Shown here: piece by piece, positions 9,002-17,643 of the stretch
Layout: every line of letters begins with the position of its first letter
Position numbering within the stretch: the stretch's first letter is position 1
NCBI RefSeq assembly: GCF_900111565.1
Contig: NZ_FOIK01000001.1
Span: 1,829,309-1,893,308, forward strand
Origin: Paenibacillus sp. NFR01
Lineage (GTDB): Bacteria; Bacillota; Bacilli; Paenibacillales; Paenibacillaceae
Length of the DNA: 64,000 bases
Direction: 5' to 3'
The notes under the pieces: model-generated
Databases searched by the model: none
The model's input: only the letters and a program-made list of their open reading frames with translations
What the model was told of the DNA's origin: nothing
Program-made: the position numbers and the translations under genes

Positions 9002-9037
9002 CCGAAGGGCAAAAAAGAGTCACTCTCGATCGTCCCT

Positions 9038-9067
9038 TCTGTCTCGGTCCTTACGGCTCAGAGCAGA
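9038..9067 (-). promoter_or_regulatory. leader hairpin upstream of panB, candidate 'pan' RNA motif
   Basis: Read on the minus strand the segment folds as TCTG-CTC-..-GCC, a GTAA tetraloop, then GG-A-CC-GAG-A-CAGA, leaving two single bulged A residues on the 3' side. The published pan motif is described as a stem-loop with two conserved bulged adenines in front of panB operons. The match to that description is mine, made from memory without a covariance search. Confidence 0.5.
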
Positions 9068-9146
9068 ATCCAACGTAACCGTCTAATGCAGTTATGAAGG
9101 TAAGCAGGAGTACAGTTCGCCCGCGAGCGATACCGCCTCTAGCCAT

Positions 9147-9155
9147 AGTATAGCA
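9147..9155 (-). promoter_or_regulatory. extended -10 promoter element for panBCD
   Basis: TGC-TATACT on the minus strand (9155-9147) about 230 bases upstream of panB. No good -35 box lies at 16-18 bases; TTGCGT is at 21 bases. An extended -10 could compensate. Confidence 0.4.
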
Positions 9156-9214
9156 AAAGACGCAAGCAAATACACGCAAAATATCCCCTCGAAGGGGAGC
9201 TTTTGCTTCGAGGC

Positions 9215-10012
9215 TTACAGTAACCCGATCTCCCCCGCCAGCACGCGGGTTACGTTCCCTTGCGCATCCCGCAGCAGCAGACCGCCGTCTTCGTCGAGGC
9301 CGGTTGCCGTTGCTACGATACGGCCATCGGGCGTATCTATGTAAATCTGCCGGCCAAGCGTCACCGACAGCGCCTCCCACAGCTCGCGGATCGGCGCGAA
9401 GCCCTTTTCGTTATACAGCCGATACATCAGCTCCAGCTCGTCCAGCACGGCGGCGGTCAAGCGGTCGCGGTCGACCGGTGCGCCGCTTTCGATCTGCAGC
9501 GAAGTGGCGATTTCGCGCATCTCTTCCGGATAATCCGCCGTCTGCAGATTGGCGGAAATGCCGATGCCGGCGATGCAGTAATGCAGCCGGCCCTCGCGCA
9601 GCGCGGATTCCAGCAGGATGCCGCAAATTTTGCGGCCGCCGGCGAGCAGGTCATTCGGCCATTTGATGCCGGCGTCGATTCCGGTCTCCCGGCGGATCGC
9701 CCGGCACACGGCCACGCCGGCCAGCAGCGTCAGTTGCGGGGTCAGCGCAAGCGGCAGCTCCGGCCGGAGCACTACGCTCATCCAGATCCCCTTGCCTGAA
9801 GGAGAATGCCACCGCCGGCCCATCCGGCCCCGTCCGCCGGTCTGCTCCTCCGCCCGGACGGTCGTTCCTTCCGGGGCACCGTTCTCGGCCCGTTGCTTGG
9901 CCTCCTCCTGGGTAGACGCCACGGACTGGAGCAGCGTTACGCGCTCCGCCCAGCGGGATTCCGGTTCCCCTTTGCGCTCTTGCGCCTGCCGCAAACCGTT
10001 GTTGCTGTTCAT
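9215..10012 (-). CDS. birA: biotin-[acetyl-CoA carboxylase] ligase lacking the DNA-binding domain
   Basis: 265 aa. It activates biotin with ATP and attaches it to the biotin carboxyl carrier protein. The catalytic GRGRMGRRWHSPSGKG and KWPNDLLAGG motifs are present, followed by the C-terminal SH3-like domain. Bifunctional BirA of B. subtilis (about 325 aa) has an N-terminal winged helix of some 65 residues; here it is missing. The ATG at 10012 overlaps the cca stop as ATGA and has AAAGGATG upstream. The frame does stay open to 10645, but that stretch is antiparallel-free overlap with cca and does not encode a helix-turn-helix. Confidence 0.92.
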   Translation of the reverse strand: MNSNNGLRQAQERKGEPESRWAERVTLLQSVASTQEEAKQRAENGAPEGTTVRAEEQTGGRGRMGRRWHSPSGKGIWMSVVLRPELPLALTPQLTLLAGVAVCRAIRRETGIDAGIKWPNDLLAGGRKICGILLESALREGRLHYCIAGIGISANLQTADYPEEMREIATSLQIESGAPVDRDRLTAAVLDELELMYRLYNEKGFAPIRELWEALSVTLGRQIYIDTPDGRIVATATGLDEDGGLLLRDAQGNVTRVLAGEIGLL

Positions 10013-11286
10013 TCGATATCCATCCTTTGCGCTTCCCGCAGCAAGCATTCTTTGTCGTTGTCGATTTCGCCCAGCGCAGCGGACAGCAGCAGCCGTTCCA
10101 GCACCTCGCCGACCCACTTGCCGGGCTTCCGTCCGAGCGCGGCGGTGAGGTCGCTCCCGGTGGCCGCGAGTTCGGAGATCGCGGCGACGGGCATCGCGGC
10201 GATCCACGCCCGCCGCGATGCAAGGTCGGCGGCGGCGCCATCCGGCAGCGCCGCCGACACCGTCAGCCAGTCTCCGGCGGCTGACGGTCCATGCGCGAGC
10301 ACGGCGGCGATCCAGCGCCGCTGCAGCTCGCCTCCGCTGCCGCCGGCCGAGCCGGGCGGCAGCTCCGCCAGCGCCGCGTCCCAAGCCTCGCGGACGCTCA
10401 GCATCCGGGCGACCGTCTTCACGGTCGCCCCCGGGAACGTCCATGCCCGCAGCAGCGCCTCGGCCGTCTCGGCCGAAGCCCCCAGGGCATGGAGCAGCAG
10501 CGCCCACCGGCGGTGGGCGCCCTCCAGTTCCCCGATCCCGGCAAGCTTGGCGGAGGCATCCGCCAACGCTGCATCGGTCCAGGGGAACGGGGCCTTGCCC
10601 CGCGGCAGCAGTCCGCTGCGCGCGATGAGCCCCAGGCCGCGCCAAGGATGCGGCCCTTCTACGATGCGCTCCAGCTCCGCGCGGAGCCGCTCTACTGCGA
10701 TATACGCCAGCTGATCCCGCTGGCGCAGCAGCGCCCGCCAGGTATTCTTGGCGATGCGGAAATCAAGCACTGCGGCGAAGCGCACGCAGCGCAGCATGCG
10801 CAGGGCATCCTCGTCGAACCGCTCCTCGGCCGTGCCCACGCAGCGGACGGTCCGGCGGGCCAGATCCTTCTCCCCGCCAAACGGATCGACCAATTCCGCT
10901 CCGAGTCCGCAGGCGATGGCATTGATCGTAAAATCGCGCCGCCGCAAATCCTCCCGCACGTCCGCGACAAAAACGACGTGCTCCGGACGTCGGTGGTCGG
11001 CATAGCCGCTCTCCGTCCGGTACGTCGTTACTTCAAAGCTATGGCCGCCCTGCAGCACCGTCACCGTGCCATGCGCGATGCCGGTAGGCACGCAGCGCGG
11101 AAAAATAGCCGTCACTTCTTCAGGAAGCGCCGATGTCGTGATATCCATATCATGCACCGGCCGCCCCAGCAATTCGTCGCGGATGCAGCCGCCGACGAAA
11201 TAGGCCTCATGCCCGTGCGCCAGCAAAGCCGACACCACGGCGGCCCCCGCCTCCGCCATCGCGGAAGGCGCCATTGTCCACATCAT
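10009..11286 (-). CDS. cca: CCA tRNA nucleotidyltransferase
   Basis: 425 aa, class II enzyme that adds or repairs the 3' CCA of tRNA. Visible motifs are YFVGGCIRDELLGRPVHDMD with the catalytic DxD, RRRDFTINAIA (RRDF) and EDALRMLRCVRFA. The C-terminal third is Ala/Gly/Arg-rich and GC-rich. The start at 11286 follows AGAGGTG; a second ATG follows directly. It lies 10 bases downstream of bshA and overlaps birA by 4 bases. Confidence 0.95.
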   Translation of the reverse strand: MMWTMAPSAMAEAGAAVVSALLAHGHEAYFVGGCIRDELLGRPVHDMDITTSALPEEVTAIFPRCVPTGIAHGTVTVLQGGHSFEVTTYRTESGYADHRRPEHVVFVADVREDLRRRDFTINAIACGLGAELVDPFGGEKDLARRTVRCVGTAEERFDEDALRMLRCVRFAAVLDFRIAKNTWRALLRQRDQLAYIAVERLRAELERIVEGPHPWRGLGLIARSGLLPRGKAPFPWTDAALADASAKLAGIGELEGAHRRWALLLHALGASAETAEALLRAWTFPGATVKTVARMLSVREAWDAALAELPPGSAGGSGGELQRRWIAAVLAHGPSAAGDWLTVSAALPDGAAADLASRRAWIAAMPVAAISELAATGSDLTAALGRKPGKWVGEVLERLLLSAALGEIDNDKECLLREAQRMDIE

Positions 11287-11296
11287 AACGCACCTC

Positions 11297-12454
11297 TTAT
11301 CGGGAACAGGAATTCAGCCGCAGCGCCTTCCGTCCGAGGACCCGGTAATAAATATCTTCATATTGATTGGTAATGACGTCGCGGCTGAACCCGTTGCAGG
11401 CGCGGTGCAGGCATTCCTTGCGGAAGACCTCGGCCAGCGCCGGATCGCCGAGCAAACGAACGGCATAAGCCGCCATCGCGTCGGTGTCGCCGATCGGCGC
11501 CAAAAAGCCGGTTTTGCCGTGCTGGACCAGCTCCGGAATGCCGCCGGCCAACGAGCCGATCGTCGGTACGCCGCAGGCCATCGCCTCCAGCGCGACCAGC
11601 CCGAAGCTTTCCTTCTCCGAAGGCAGCAGCAGCAGGTCGGCCAGCGAAATCACCTGGGCGATATCGTCCTGCTTGCCGAGGAAGCGCACCTTGTCTTCCA
11701 GGCCCATCTCGTAGACTTTCGCCTGGATTTTCGGCAGGTCCGGGCCTTCCCCGACGAGCAGCAGGCGGGACGGCAGCTTGCGGTTCACCTTGGCAAACAC
11801 GTCGACGACGTCATGCACCCGCTTCACGGGACGGAAATTGCTGATGTGCATCAGAATTTTCTCGTTATCCGCCGCAAAATCCCCGCGCATATCCGTGACA
11901 TCCCGCGGATAATACACTCTTTTGTCCACAAAATTATAAGTCAAATCGATATCCCGGGTAATGTCAAGCACCCGCCGCGTTTCGTTGATCAAATCGTTCG
12001 ATACCGCCGTAACCGCATCGCTTTCGTTGATGCCGAGCCGGATCAGATCGCGCAGCGATTCGTCCTGCCCGAGCACCGTGATATCGGTTCCGTGCAGCGT
12101 CGTGACGACTTTGATTTGGCCTCCGAGCATCTGCTTGGCGAGATAGGCGCATACCGCATGCGGTACCGCGTAATGGACATGCAGCAGGTCGAGCTGTTCC
12201 ATCTTGGCTACCTGCGCCATCTTCGTCGCAAGCGCCAGATCGTACGGCGGATAGCGGAATACGTAGTAGTCGTTGACTTCGACTTCGTGATAATAAATGT
12301 TCTTCTGGAACGTTCCAAGGCGGAAGGGGATGCTATGGGTAATAAAATGCACCTCATGGCCTTTTTCGGCGAGCAGTTTGCCCAGTTCCGTCGCCACAAC
12401 GCCCGAACCGCCGAGAGACGGATAACAGGTAATGCCTATTTTTAGCCGGTCCAT
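11297..12454 (-). CDS. bshA: N-acetyl-alpha-D-glucosaminyl L-malate synthase (bacillithiol)
   Basis: 385 aa GT4 glycosyltransferase. It transfers GlcNAc from UDP-GlcNAc to L-malate, the first step of bacillithiol synthesis. The N-terminus CYPSLGGSGVVATELGK, HVHYAVPHA and the C-terminal EKESFGLVALEAMACGVP (E-x7-E) are characteristic. The ATG at 12454 has AAAAGGAGA upstream. It follows bshB1 in the same direction, separated by 85 bases that hold a hairpin. Confidence 0.96.
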   Translation of the reverse strand: MDRLKIGITCYPSLGGSGVVATELGKLLAEKGHEVHFITHSIPFRLGTFQKNIYYHEVEVNDYYVFRYPPYDLALATKMAQVAKMEQLDLLHVHYAVPHAVCAYLAKQMLGGQIKVVTTLHGTDITVLGQDESLRDLIRLGINESDAVTAVSNDLINETRRVLDITRDIDLTYNFVDKRVYYPRDVTDMRGDFAADNEKILMHISNFRPVKRVHDVVDVFAKVNRKLPSRLLLVGEGPDLPKIQAKVYEMGLEDKVRFLGKQDDIAQVISLADLLLLPSEKESFGLVALEAMACGVPTIGSLAGGIPELVQHGKTGFLAPIGDTDAMAAYAVRLLGDPALAEVFRKECLHRACNGFSRDVITNQYEDIYYRVLGRKALRLNSCSR

Positions 12455-12528
12455 CGGTCCGTCTCCTTTTGCACTTCAGTTTATGGATAAACCACAGTTA
12501 CTTACATTATATCGGCTTGATGGGCAAT

Positions 12529-12557
12529 AGGAAAGCCGCTTAAGCGCGGCTTCCTTT
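12529..12557 (-). terminator. hairpin overlapping the bshB1 stop codon
   Basis: AAGCCGC and GCGGCTT arms surround the TTAA that contains the bshB1 stop; the tract after it (TTTCCTATT) is poor. It may be a partial terminator or an mRNA-stabilising hairpin between bshB1 and bshA. Confidence 0.4.
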
Positions 12558-13244
12558 GAACAGTTCAACCGTATGCGGAATCTTCGAAGCAAACCCTTCG
12601 GCATAGGGGATCAGCTTTCGCTGTCCCGTAAGCATGTCCCGGGAACGCACGCGCTCGATGTAGCCTTCGTTAAGCGGGGTCGAGACAACGTCTTCGCCCG
12701 GAGCCTTCTCGAATTGGGACCGGTAGCAGGAAAGCGCCCGTTCCTTTCGCGCGTATTCTGCCGTAACATCCACCATCAGATCGATGCGGCCAATATCGTT
12801 GATAAAATAAAAATAAAGCAGCGGCGCCTTCACCGCCGGCAGCTCCGGCAAATACTTGCGCAGCTTGCTGCTGAATACCGCTTCCTCTACCAGCTTGCTG
12901 CAAGCGATATGGTCGGGATGCCTGTCCTCCCAGTAAGGGGCAAACACGATATCCGGCGCGAACCGGCGGATTTCCGCCGTAACTGCCGCAAGCTGCGCTT
13001 CCTCCAGGCGGATGCCGCGGTCCGGAAGGCCGAGATTGGTGCGCAGCGCTGCGCCCAGCACATCGGCCGCTTCCTGGGCTTCCTGCTTGCGCCGCTCCAC
13101 CGTCCCGTTCGATGACATCTCGGCGGCGGTCAGGTCGCACAGACCGACCTTCAAGCCCGCGGCGGTATGTTTGGCTATCGTTCCCGCCATGCCGATCTCG
13201 GCATCGTCGGCATGGGCGCCGAAGACCAGGATGTCGAGCTTCAT
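12540..13244 (-). CDS. bshB1: bacillithiol biosynthesis deacetylase BshB1
   Basis: 234 aa PIG-L/LmbE family zinc deacetylase. It removes the acetyl group from GlcNAc-malate. The zinc-site motif [13 protein letters not shown] and the later [10 protein letters not shown] are present, as is GLPDRGIR. Its ATG overlaps the mgsA stop by 4 bases, and bshA follows, so the two consecutive pathway enzymes are adjacent. Confidence 0.95.
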   Translation of the reverse strand: MKLDILVFGAHADDAEIGMAGTIAKHTAAGLKVGLCDLTAAEMSSNGTVERRKQEAQEAADVLGAALRTNLGLPDRGIRLEEAQLAAVTAEIRRFAPDIVFAPYWEDRHPDHIACSKLVEEAVFSSKLRKYLPELPAVKAPLLYFYFINDIGRIDLMVDVTAEYARKERALSCYRSQFEKAPGEDVVSTPLNEGYIERVRSRDMLTGQRKLIPYAEGFASKIPHTVELFKGSRA

Positions 13245-13663
13245 TCGTCGACACCCGGCTTGTATTTATGTACGAGCTCCCGCCAGCCGAAATCGCCGCG
13301 GTCGATCGCTTTGACCAGCAGCTCGGCGGTGGCGATATTGGTTGCGACCGGAATGCCGTAAACGTCGCAAAGGCGCAGCAAGGCGGTAATGTCCGGTTCA
13401 TGCGGCTGAGCCATCAGCGGATCGCGCAGGAAGATGATAAGATCCAGCTCGTCCTGTGCCACCATGGCGCCGATTTGCTGGTCTCCGCCCAGCGGCCCGG
13501 ACATGAAACGGTGGATGCTCAGCTTGGTGACATCCATAATGCGCTGGCCCGTCGTGCCGGTGGAATATAAATCATGTCCCGTGAAGACATGCTCATAAGC
13601 GGTAATGAAATTCACCATTTCGTCCTTTTTGCGGTCATGCGCGATAAAAGCGATTTTTAGCAT
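13241..13663 (-). CDS. mgsA: methylglyoxal synthase
   Basis: 140 aa. It converts dihydroxyacetone phosphate to methylglyoxal and phosphate. [36 protein letters not shown] and FLRDPL match the family, including the catalytic Asp region GGDQQ. The neighbourhood is informative: methylglyoxal is toxic, and bacillithiol made by the next two genes takes part in its detoxification in Bacillus. Confidence 0.97.
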   Translation of the reverse strand: MLKIAFIAHDRKKDEMVNFITAYEHVFTGHDLYSTGTTGQRIMDVTKLSIHRFMSGPLGGDQQIGAMVAQDELDLIIFLRDPLMAQPHEPDITALLRLCDVYGIPVATNIATAELLVKAIDRGDFGWRELVHKYKPGVDE

Positions 13664-13680
13664 TGCAAGCTCTCCCCAAT

Positions 13681-14484
13681 CTATTCGATAAAATGATCAA
13701 ACCCGTATACGAGTCCCGTATATTCCATAACCTTTTGCAGCCCCAGCTTCACGCCGGGCATATACCCCGCCCGCTCATAGGAGTCGTGGCGGATCTTCAG
13801 CGTCTGGCCGTATCCCCCGAACACAACTTCTTCCTGGGCAAACACGCCCGGCAGGCGGACGCTATGAATGCGGAAGCCGTTATAGTAGCCGCCGCGCGAG
13901 CCCTCGATAACCTCTTCTTCTTTCGGATTCCCTTGGCGCAGCTCTTCCCGGACGGCCGAGATCATCTCCGCCGTCTTGATCGCCGTGCCGGACGGCGCGT
14001 CCAGCTTCTGGTCGCCGTGGTACTCGATAATCTCCAGATGCGGAAAATATTTGGCGGCCTGCGCGGCGAATTTCATCATCAGGATGGCCCCGATGGAGAA
14101 ATTGGGTGCGATCAGCCCGCCGATTCCGCGCTCCCGGCATTGCTTGTCCAGCTCTTCGATTTCTTCCGGCGTAAATCCCGTCGTGCCAATGACCGGACGG
14201 ACCCCGTATTTAATCGCCAAAGCCGTGTTGGCGTAAGCCGACTGCGGCGTCGTGAAATCGACCATCGCATCCGCTCCGCCCGCTTCCAAAGCTGCTTCCA
14301 GGTCGCTGGTTACCATAATGCCGCACGCCTCCAGCCCGACCAGGCGTCCCGCATCCTGCGAGGATGCGGAACGGTCGATCGCCGCTGCCAGTTCAAGTGC
14401 TTCATCCTCCAATACCAGCTTTACCACTTCTCTGCCCATTCGTCCGCCTGCGCCGCTTACGATTACTCTGATTTTGCCCTTCAT
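13681..14484 (-). CDS. dapB: 4-hydroxy-tetrahydrodipicolinate reductase
   Basis: 267 aa, lysine and diaminopimelate pathway. The N-terminal NAD(P)H fold has [13 protein letters not shown], and the substrate domain has [15 protein letters not shown] with the catalytic His/Lys region. It heads the dapB-mgsA-bshB1-bshA-cca-birA series, with 17 bases to mgsA. The order is the same in B. subtilis. Confidence 0.97.
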   Translation of the reverse strand: MKGKIRVIVSGAGGRMGREVVKLVLEDEALELAAAIDRSASSQDAGRLVGLEACGIMVTSDLEAALEAGGADAMVDFTTPQSAYANTALAIKYGVRPVIGTTGFTPEEIEELDKQCRERGIGGLIAPNFSIGAILMMKFAAQAAKYFPHLEIIEYHGDQKLDAPSGTAIKTAEMISAVREELRQGNPKEEEVIEGSRGGYYNGFRIHSVRLPGVFAQEEVVFGGYGQTLKIRHDSYERAGYMPGVKLGLQKVMEYTGLVYGFDHFIE

Positions 14485-14519
14485 ATTCGTATCCTCCTCG
14501 TGTTTGCGTGCATGGATTA

Positions 14520-15041
14520 TTATTGGATATACTTTTGCAGTGATCTTTGCAGATCTTTCATTAATTGCTGCAAACCGGAGTCATCCGGATGAAGCGCAAT
14601 AACTTCTTTCAGCGCCGCGATGGCCTGGACATGTTCGTTCATCCGGCTGTGCGCAATCGCCAACCATACATAAGCATCCCCGTATAATGGGTCGAGCGTG
14701 ATCGCTTCCTTCAGCAGCGTAATCGGATAATGCGGATTGTCCGCGCTTCCCGATTCATCTTCCAAAAGCCGCTTGGCTTCCTGCACCAGCCCAAGCGCCT
14801 GCAGATGCTGCAGATGCAGCCGGTACTCCGGTTTGTCTGCATCCAGCATCAGCGCAGCCCGCGCATGTTCCAGCGCTTTTTCCAGCCTTCCGCTGCGGGC
14901 ATAGGTGATCGAGCAACGGTAGCGTACCTCCGCGTCATGGGGACTCGCGGCGATGGCGGCTTCGAAGCAGGTAATCGCTTCGCCGAAATCGCTACGCAGG
15001 ATCGCGCGGTAAGCCGCCTTGATATAATCGTTATGGTTCAT
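14520..15041 (-). CDS. TPR-repeat protein
   Basis: 173 aa, all-helical and soluble. TPR-like units are visible at FGEAITCFEAAIAASPHD, LEKALEHARAALMLDADK and MNEHVQAIAALKEVIALHPDD. The middle unit has a short Gly/Ser-containing insertion (about 95-101). It lies between the MazG-like gene and dapB on the same strand. No partner can be inferred. Confidence 0.75.
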   Translation of the reverse strand: MNHNDYIKAAYRAILRSDFGEAITCFEAAIAASPHDAEVRYRCSITYARSGRLEKALEHARAALMLDADKPEYRLHLQHLQALGLVQEAKRLLEDESGSADNPHYPITLLKEAITLDPLYGDAYVWLAIAHSRMNEHVQAIAALKEVIALHPDDSGLQQLMKDLQRSLQKYIQ

Positions 15042-15100
15042 ACACCCACCATCCTCACGGCAAATTCCCGTTGGTATGGTACAGCATATGTATCTTGGGC

Positions 15101-15430
15101 TTATTCGGTGTTTTTACGGGTCCAGCGACCGGCATCCCGGGTACCGAACTTGTGCATCACCTTGTCATGCGCTTCGGTCAGATCAATGCCCAGCGAGTTG
15201 GCAAAGCAGACCGTAATAAACAGAATGTCGCCCAGCTCCAGCTCGATGGAATTTTCCGGCTCATCGGCCTTTTTTGGCTTCTCCCCGAAGTGATGATTCA
15301 CCTCGCGGGCGAGCTCCCCCACTTCTTCGGACATGCGGGCCAGCATGGAAAGCGGGCTGAAATAACCTTCCTTAAACTGTGAGATATACGCATCGACTTC
15401 GCGCTGGATGTCTGCAAGACTTTTTTCCAT
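15101..15430 (-). CDS. MazG-like nucleotide pyrophosphohydrolase (YpjD-like)
   Basis: 109 aa, a single all-alpha MazG domain. The metal-binding pattern is visible as EEVGELAREV followed by ELELGDILF (ExxE...ExxD). Such proteins hydrolyse nucleoside triphosphates to monophosphates, possibly to clean the pool. B. subtilis has the homologous ypjD directly before dapB. The substrate is unknown. Confidence 0.85.
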   Translation of the reverse strand: MEKSLADIQREVDAYISQFKEGYFSPLSMLARMSEEVGELAREVNHHFGEKPKKADEPENSIELELGDILFITVCFANSLGIDLTEAHDKVMHKFGTRDAGRWTRKNTE

Positions 15431-15619
15431 ATCCTGCTCATTCGCCCCCTGTGAATTCTTGCCTTCTGTTTGCCCCTATGTTATCGTAAAGACGTTTTGA
15501 AGACAAATCTTTTTTCATTTGACGCCCTGCTACGCGAAAGTATTTCTGGTGCAAAAGACATACTTTAGGATAGATGTCCGCACAAAATACACCCGACGCA
15601 GCCGGGTTAGGGGGAGCCT

Positions 15620-16489
15620 ATGAATTCATCCAAACTGCTTCATATCGGAAAAACGGTGGCACCGATCATGCTGGGAGCCGCCATCTACGCCTTCGGCTTG
15701 CTTTATTTCATCGTGCCGAACCAGCTGATGGAAGGCGGGGTTACCGGGATCACCATCCTGCTCAACTACGCCTTCGACATTCCGATCTTTTTGACCACGC
15801 TGCTGCTCAATCTTCCGCTGTTTCTGCTCGGCTGGAAGGTGCTCGGCGCCCGGCAAATCGCTTATACCGGAGTCGGCATCGCCTCGCTTTCGCTGTTTCT
15901 GTGGATTTTCGAGCGCATGATCGATATGGGCTGGATCGAACCGTTCCGGACCGAGCATGATTTTATTCTCGCTTCATTATATGCAGGCGTTACCCTTGGT
16001 CTTGGCCTCGGCGTCGTTTTCCGTTTCGGGGGCACGACCGGCGGCGTGGACATCGTGGCGCGCATTCTCGGGCGCAGCTTCGGCTGGAGCATGGGCCAGA
16101 TCATTCTGGTCGTCGACGTCGTCATTATCGGCAGCTCCCTGCTATACATTCCCCGGGAACAAATCCTGTATACGCTGGTCGCGGTATTCATTTCTTCGCG
16201 GGTCATCGACTTCATCCAGGAAGGGGCTTATTCCGCTAAAGCGTTTACGATCATCAGCGACGAAGCCCCGCAAATTGCCGATCTCATTACGGCCGACCTG
16301 GAGCGCGGGGTGACACTGATCCCGGCGATCGGCGCTTACTCGAAGCAGTCCAAGTACATGGTCTACTGCGTCATATCGCGGCAGGAAATCCGACGCCTGA
16401 GCCAGCTGGTGAAATCCGTGGATCCGCGCGCGTTCGTCATTATCAGCGATGTGCATGACGTGCATGGCGAAGGGTTCCGGGAGACCTGA
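15620..16489 (+). CDS. YitT-family membrane protein
   Basis: 289 aa. Five hydrophobic segments in the first about 180 residues (for example MLGAAIYAFGLLYFIV and FLTTLLLNLPLFLLGW) precede a soluble C-terminal DUF2179 domain (about 215-285, AYSAKAFTIISDEAP, DPRAFVIISDVHDVHG). The transport role suggested for the family is unproven. It is the only complete large plus-strand gene in this part and faces ypjB. A GGGGGAG site lies 7 bases before the ATG, and a terminator follows. Confidence 0.88.
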   Translation: MNSSKLLHIGKTVAPIMLGAAIYAFGLLYFIVPNQLMEGGVTGITILLNYAFDIPIFLTTLLLNLPLFLLGWKVLGARQIAYTGVGIASLSLFLWIFERMIDMGWIEPFRTEHDFILASLYAGVTLGLGLGVVFRFGGTTGGVDIVARILGRSFGWSMGQIILVVDVVIIGSSLLYIPREQILYTLVAVFISSRVIDFIQEGAYSAKAFTIISDEAPQIADLITADLERGVTLIPAIGAYSKQSKYMVYCVISRQEIRRLSQLVKSVDPRAFVIISDVHDVHGEGFRET

Positions 16490-16550
16490 TCTAACCGGGC
16501 CTGCGTTGCATTTTTATAGCTGATGGAGTGAAAAAAACTTATTATGGAAG

Positions 16551-16583
16551 GATCCGTTGCATCTTGTGCAGCGGATTTTTGAT
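16551..16583 (+). terminator. intrinsic terminator of the YitT gene
   Basis: ATCCGTTGCA and TGCAGCGGAT arms (one G-T pair) around a short loop, followed by TTTTTG, 60 bases after the stop. Confidence 0.7.
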
Positions 16584-16660
16584 TTTCGGGCGGAATCGGC
16601 GATATTCGATTTCAATGCACTAAATACAACGGAGCATGCCTTGGGTTCTTGGTATTCAAA

Positions 16661-16699
16661 TAAAAAAACAGCAGCTCCCCTTGTGGCGGAGAGCCGCTG
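16661..16699 (-). terminator. intrinsic terminator of ypjB
   Basis: On the minus strand CAGCGGCTCTCC pairs imperfectly with GGGGAGCTGCTG and is followed by seven T residues. Confidence 0.75.
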
Positions 16700-16741
16700 C
16701 TTCGAATGGTTTGCAGTGAGATTGCGCCTATGGCATATGCC

Positions 16742-17581
16742 CTACACCGTCTTCCAGTCCTCGGAATCCCCGCGGTATTTGCGGAAGGCGGTGTAGACCA
16801 GCGCAAGGGCGATAAACGCTCCGCCGAGCACACCCCAGACGCCGAGCTCCGGCGTTGCGAGCGGGCGGGAGAGCGCCGGCTCCTCGCCGGTTTTCCCGAA
16901 CAGCCGGGCGGTTGCGTCGTTGCCGTAGGAGACGATCTCCAGCAGGCGGGAGCGGGACACCGGCTGGCTTGAGGCCGGGATGCCCTCCGCGTAGGATAGC
17001 CAGGAATCGAAAGCCTGTACCGTTTCCGGCTTGCTGGAGATAATGACCGCCGGCCGAATGGTGTCATAACGGCTTTTCAACTGGGCCACCGCGGTCTTCC
17101 ACCCGGACAGATCGCCGGCGGCCGCGCTTTTCCCCAAAGCGCTCAGATCCTCGCGGATCACCTTGTAATACTGCTGCCACATCGGCTGCTGCGGATGGTT
17201 CAGACTGTTCGCGGCGAGCCGCAGCTTCGCGGCGGAGGCTTCCCACTTCTCCGGTGAAATTTGCGCTGACGCCATCGTGCTCTTCAGCTCCAAAATGACC
17301 GCCGAGAGCGCATTGATTCCTTCAACGGAGGTCAACCCTTCAAAGGAGGATGAAATAAAAATGCGCGAGACCTCGTCCGCCTGCTGTCTGGCCTTCGGCA
17401 CATTCCCCTCCAGCACGTACGTATATAGGGACTCCGCGGCCTGTTCGAGCTGCTGAGCCCCGTTACTGCCGGTCAACGCAGGCGATTCCGCGCCTTGGGC
17501 GAAGATCATTTTATTCTGAAATGCAGCCAGCAGCCAGCATAATGCCAGCACGATGGCAGCCACGTAACGTTTGCGCGGCAT
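16742..17581 (-). CDS. sporulation protein YpjB-like, membrane-anchored
   Basis: 279 aa. A signal-like hydrophobic N-terminus (about 6-22) is followed by a long helical extracytoplasmic region and a second membrane segment near the C-terminus (LGVWGVLGGAFIALALVYTAF, about 246-266) with a basic tail. This layout and the position between the qcr/ypjA region and the mazG/dapB genes match YpjB, which is linked to sporulation in B. subtilis. Sequence conservation in the family is low, so the assignment rests strongly on context. Confidence 0.75.
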   Translation of the reverse strand: MPRKRYVAAIVLALCWLLAAFQNKMIFAQGAESPALTGSNGAQQLEQAAESLYTYVLEGNVPKARQQADEVSRIFISSSFEGLTSVEGINALSAVILELKSTMASAQISPEKWEASAAKLRLAANSLNHPQQPMWQQYYKVIREDLSALGKSAAAGDLSGWKTAVAQLKSRYDTIRPAVIISSKPETVQAFDSWLSYAEGIPASSQPVSRSRLLEIVSYGNDATARLFGKTGEEPALSRPLATPELGVWGVLGGAFIALALVYTAFRKYRGDSEDWKTV

Positions 17582-17643
17582 GAGACATCCCTCCCACCCT
17601 AAATGTATGGGATAGGGACAAGAGATAGAACCTCTCGGAAGTC

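Noticed and set aside
10013..10645. N-terminal extension of the birA frame by 211 codons
   Set aside because: It overlaps cca in another frame, is Arg/Gly/Ala low-complexity and shows no helix-turn-helix. A proper start with ribosome site is at 10012.
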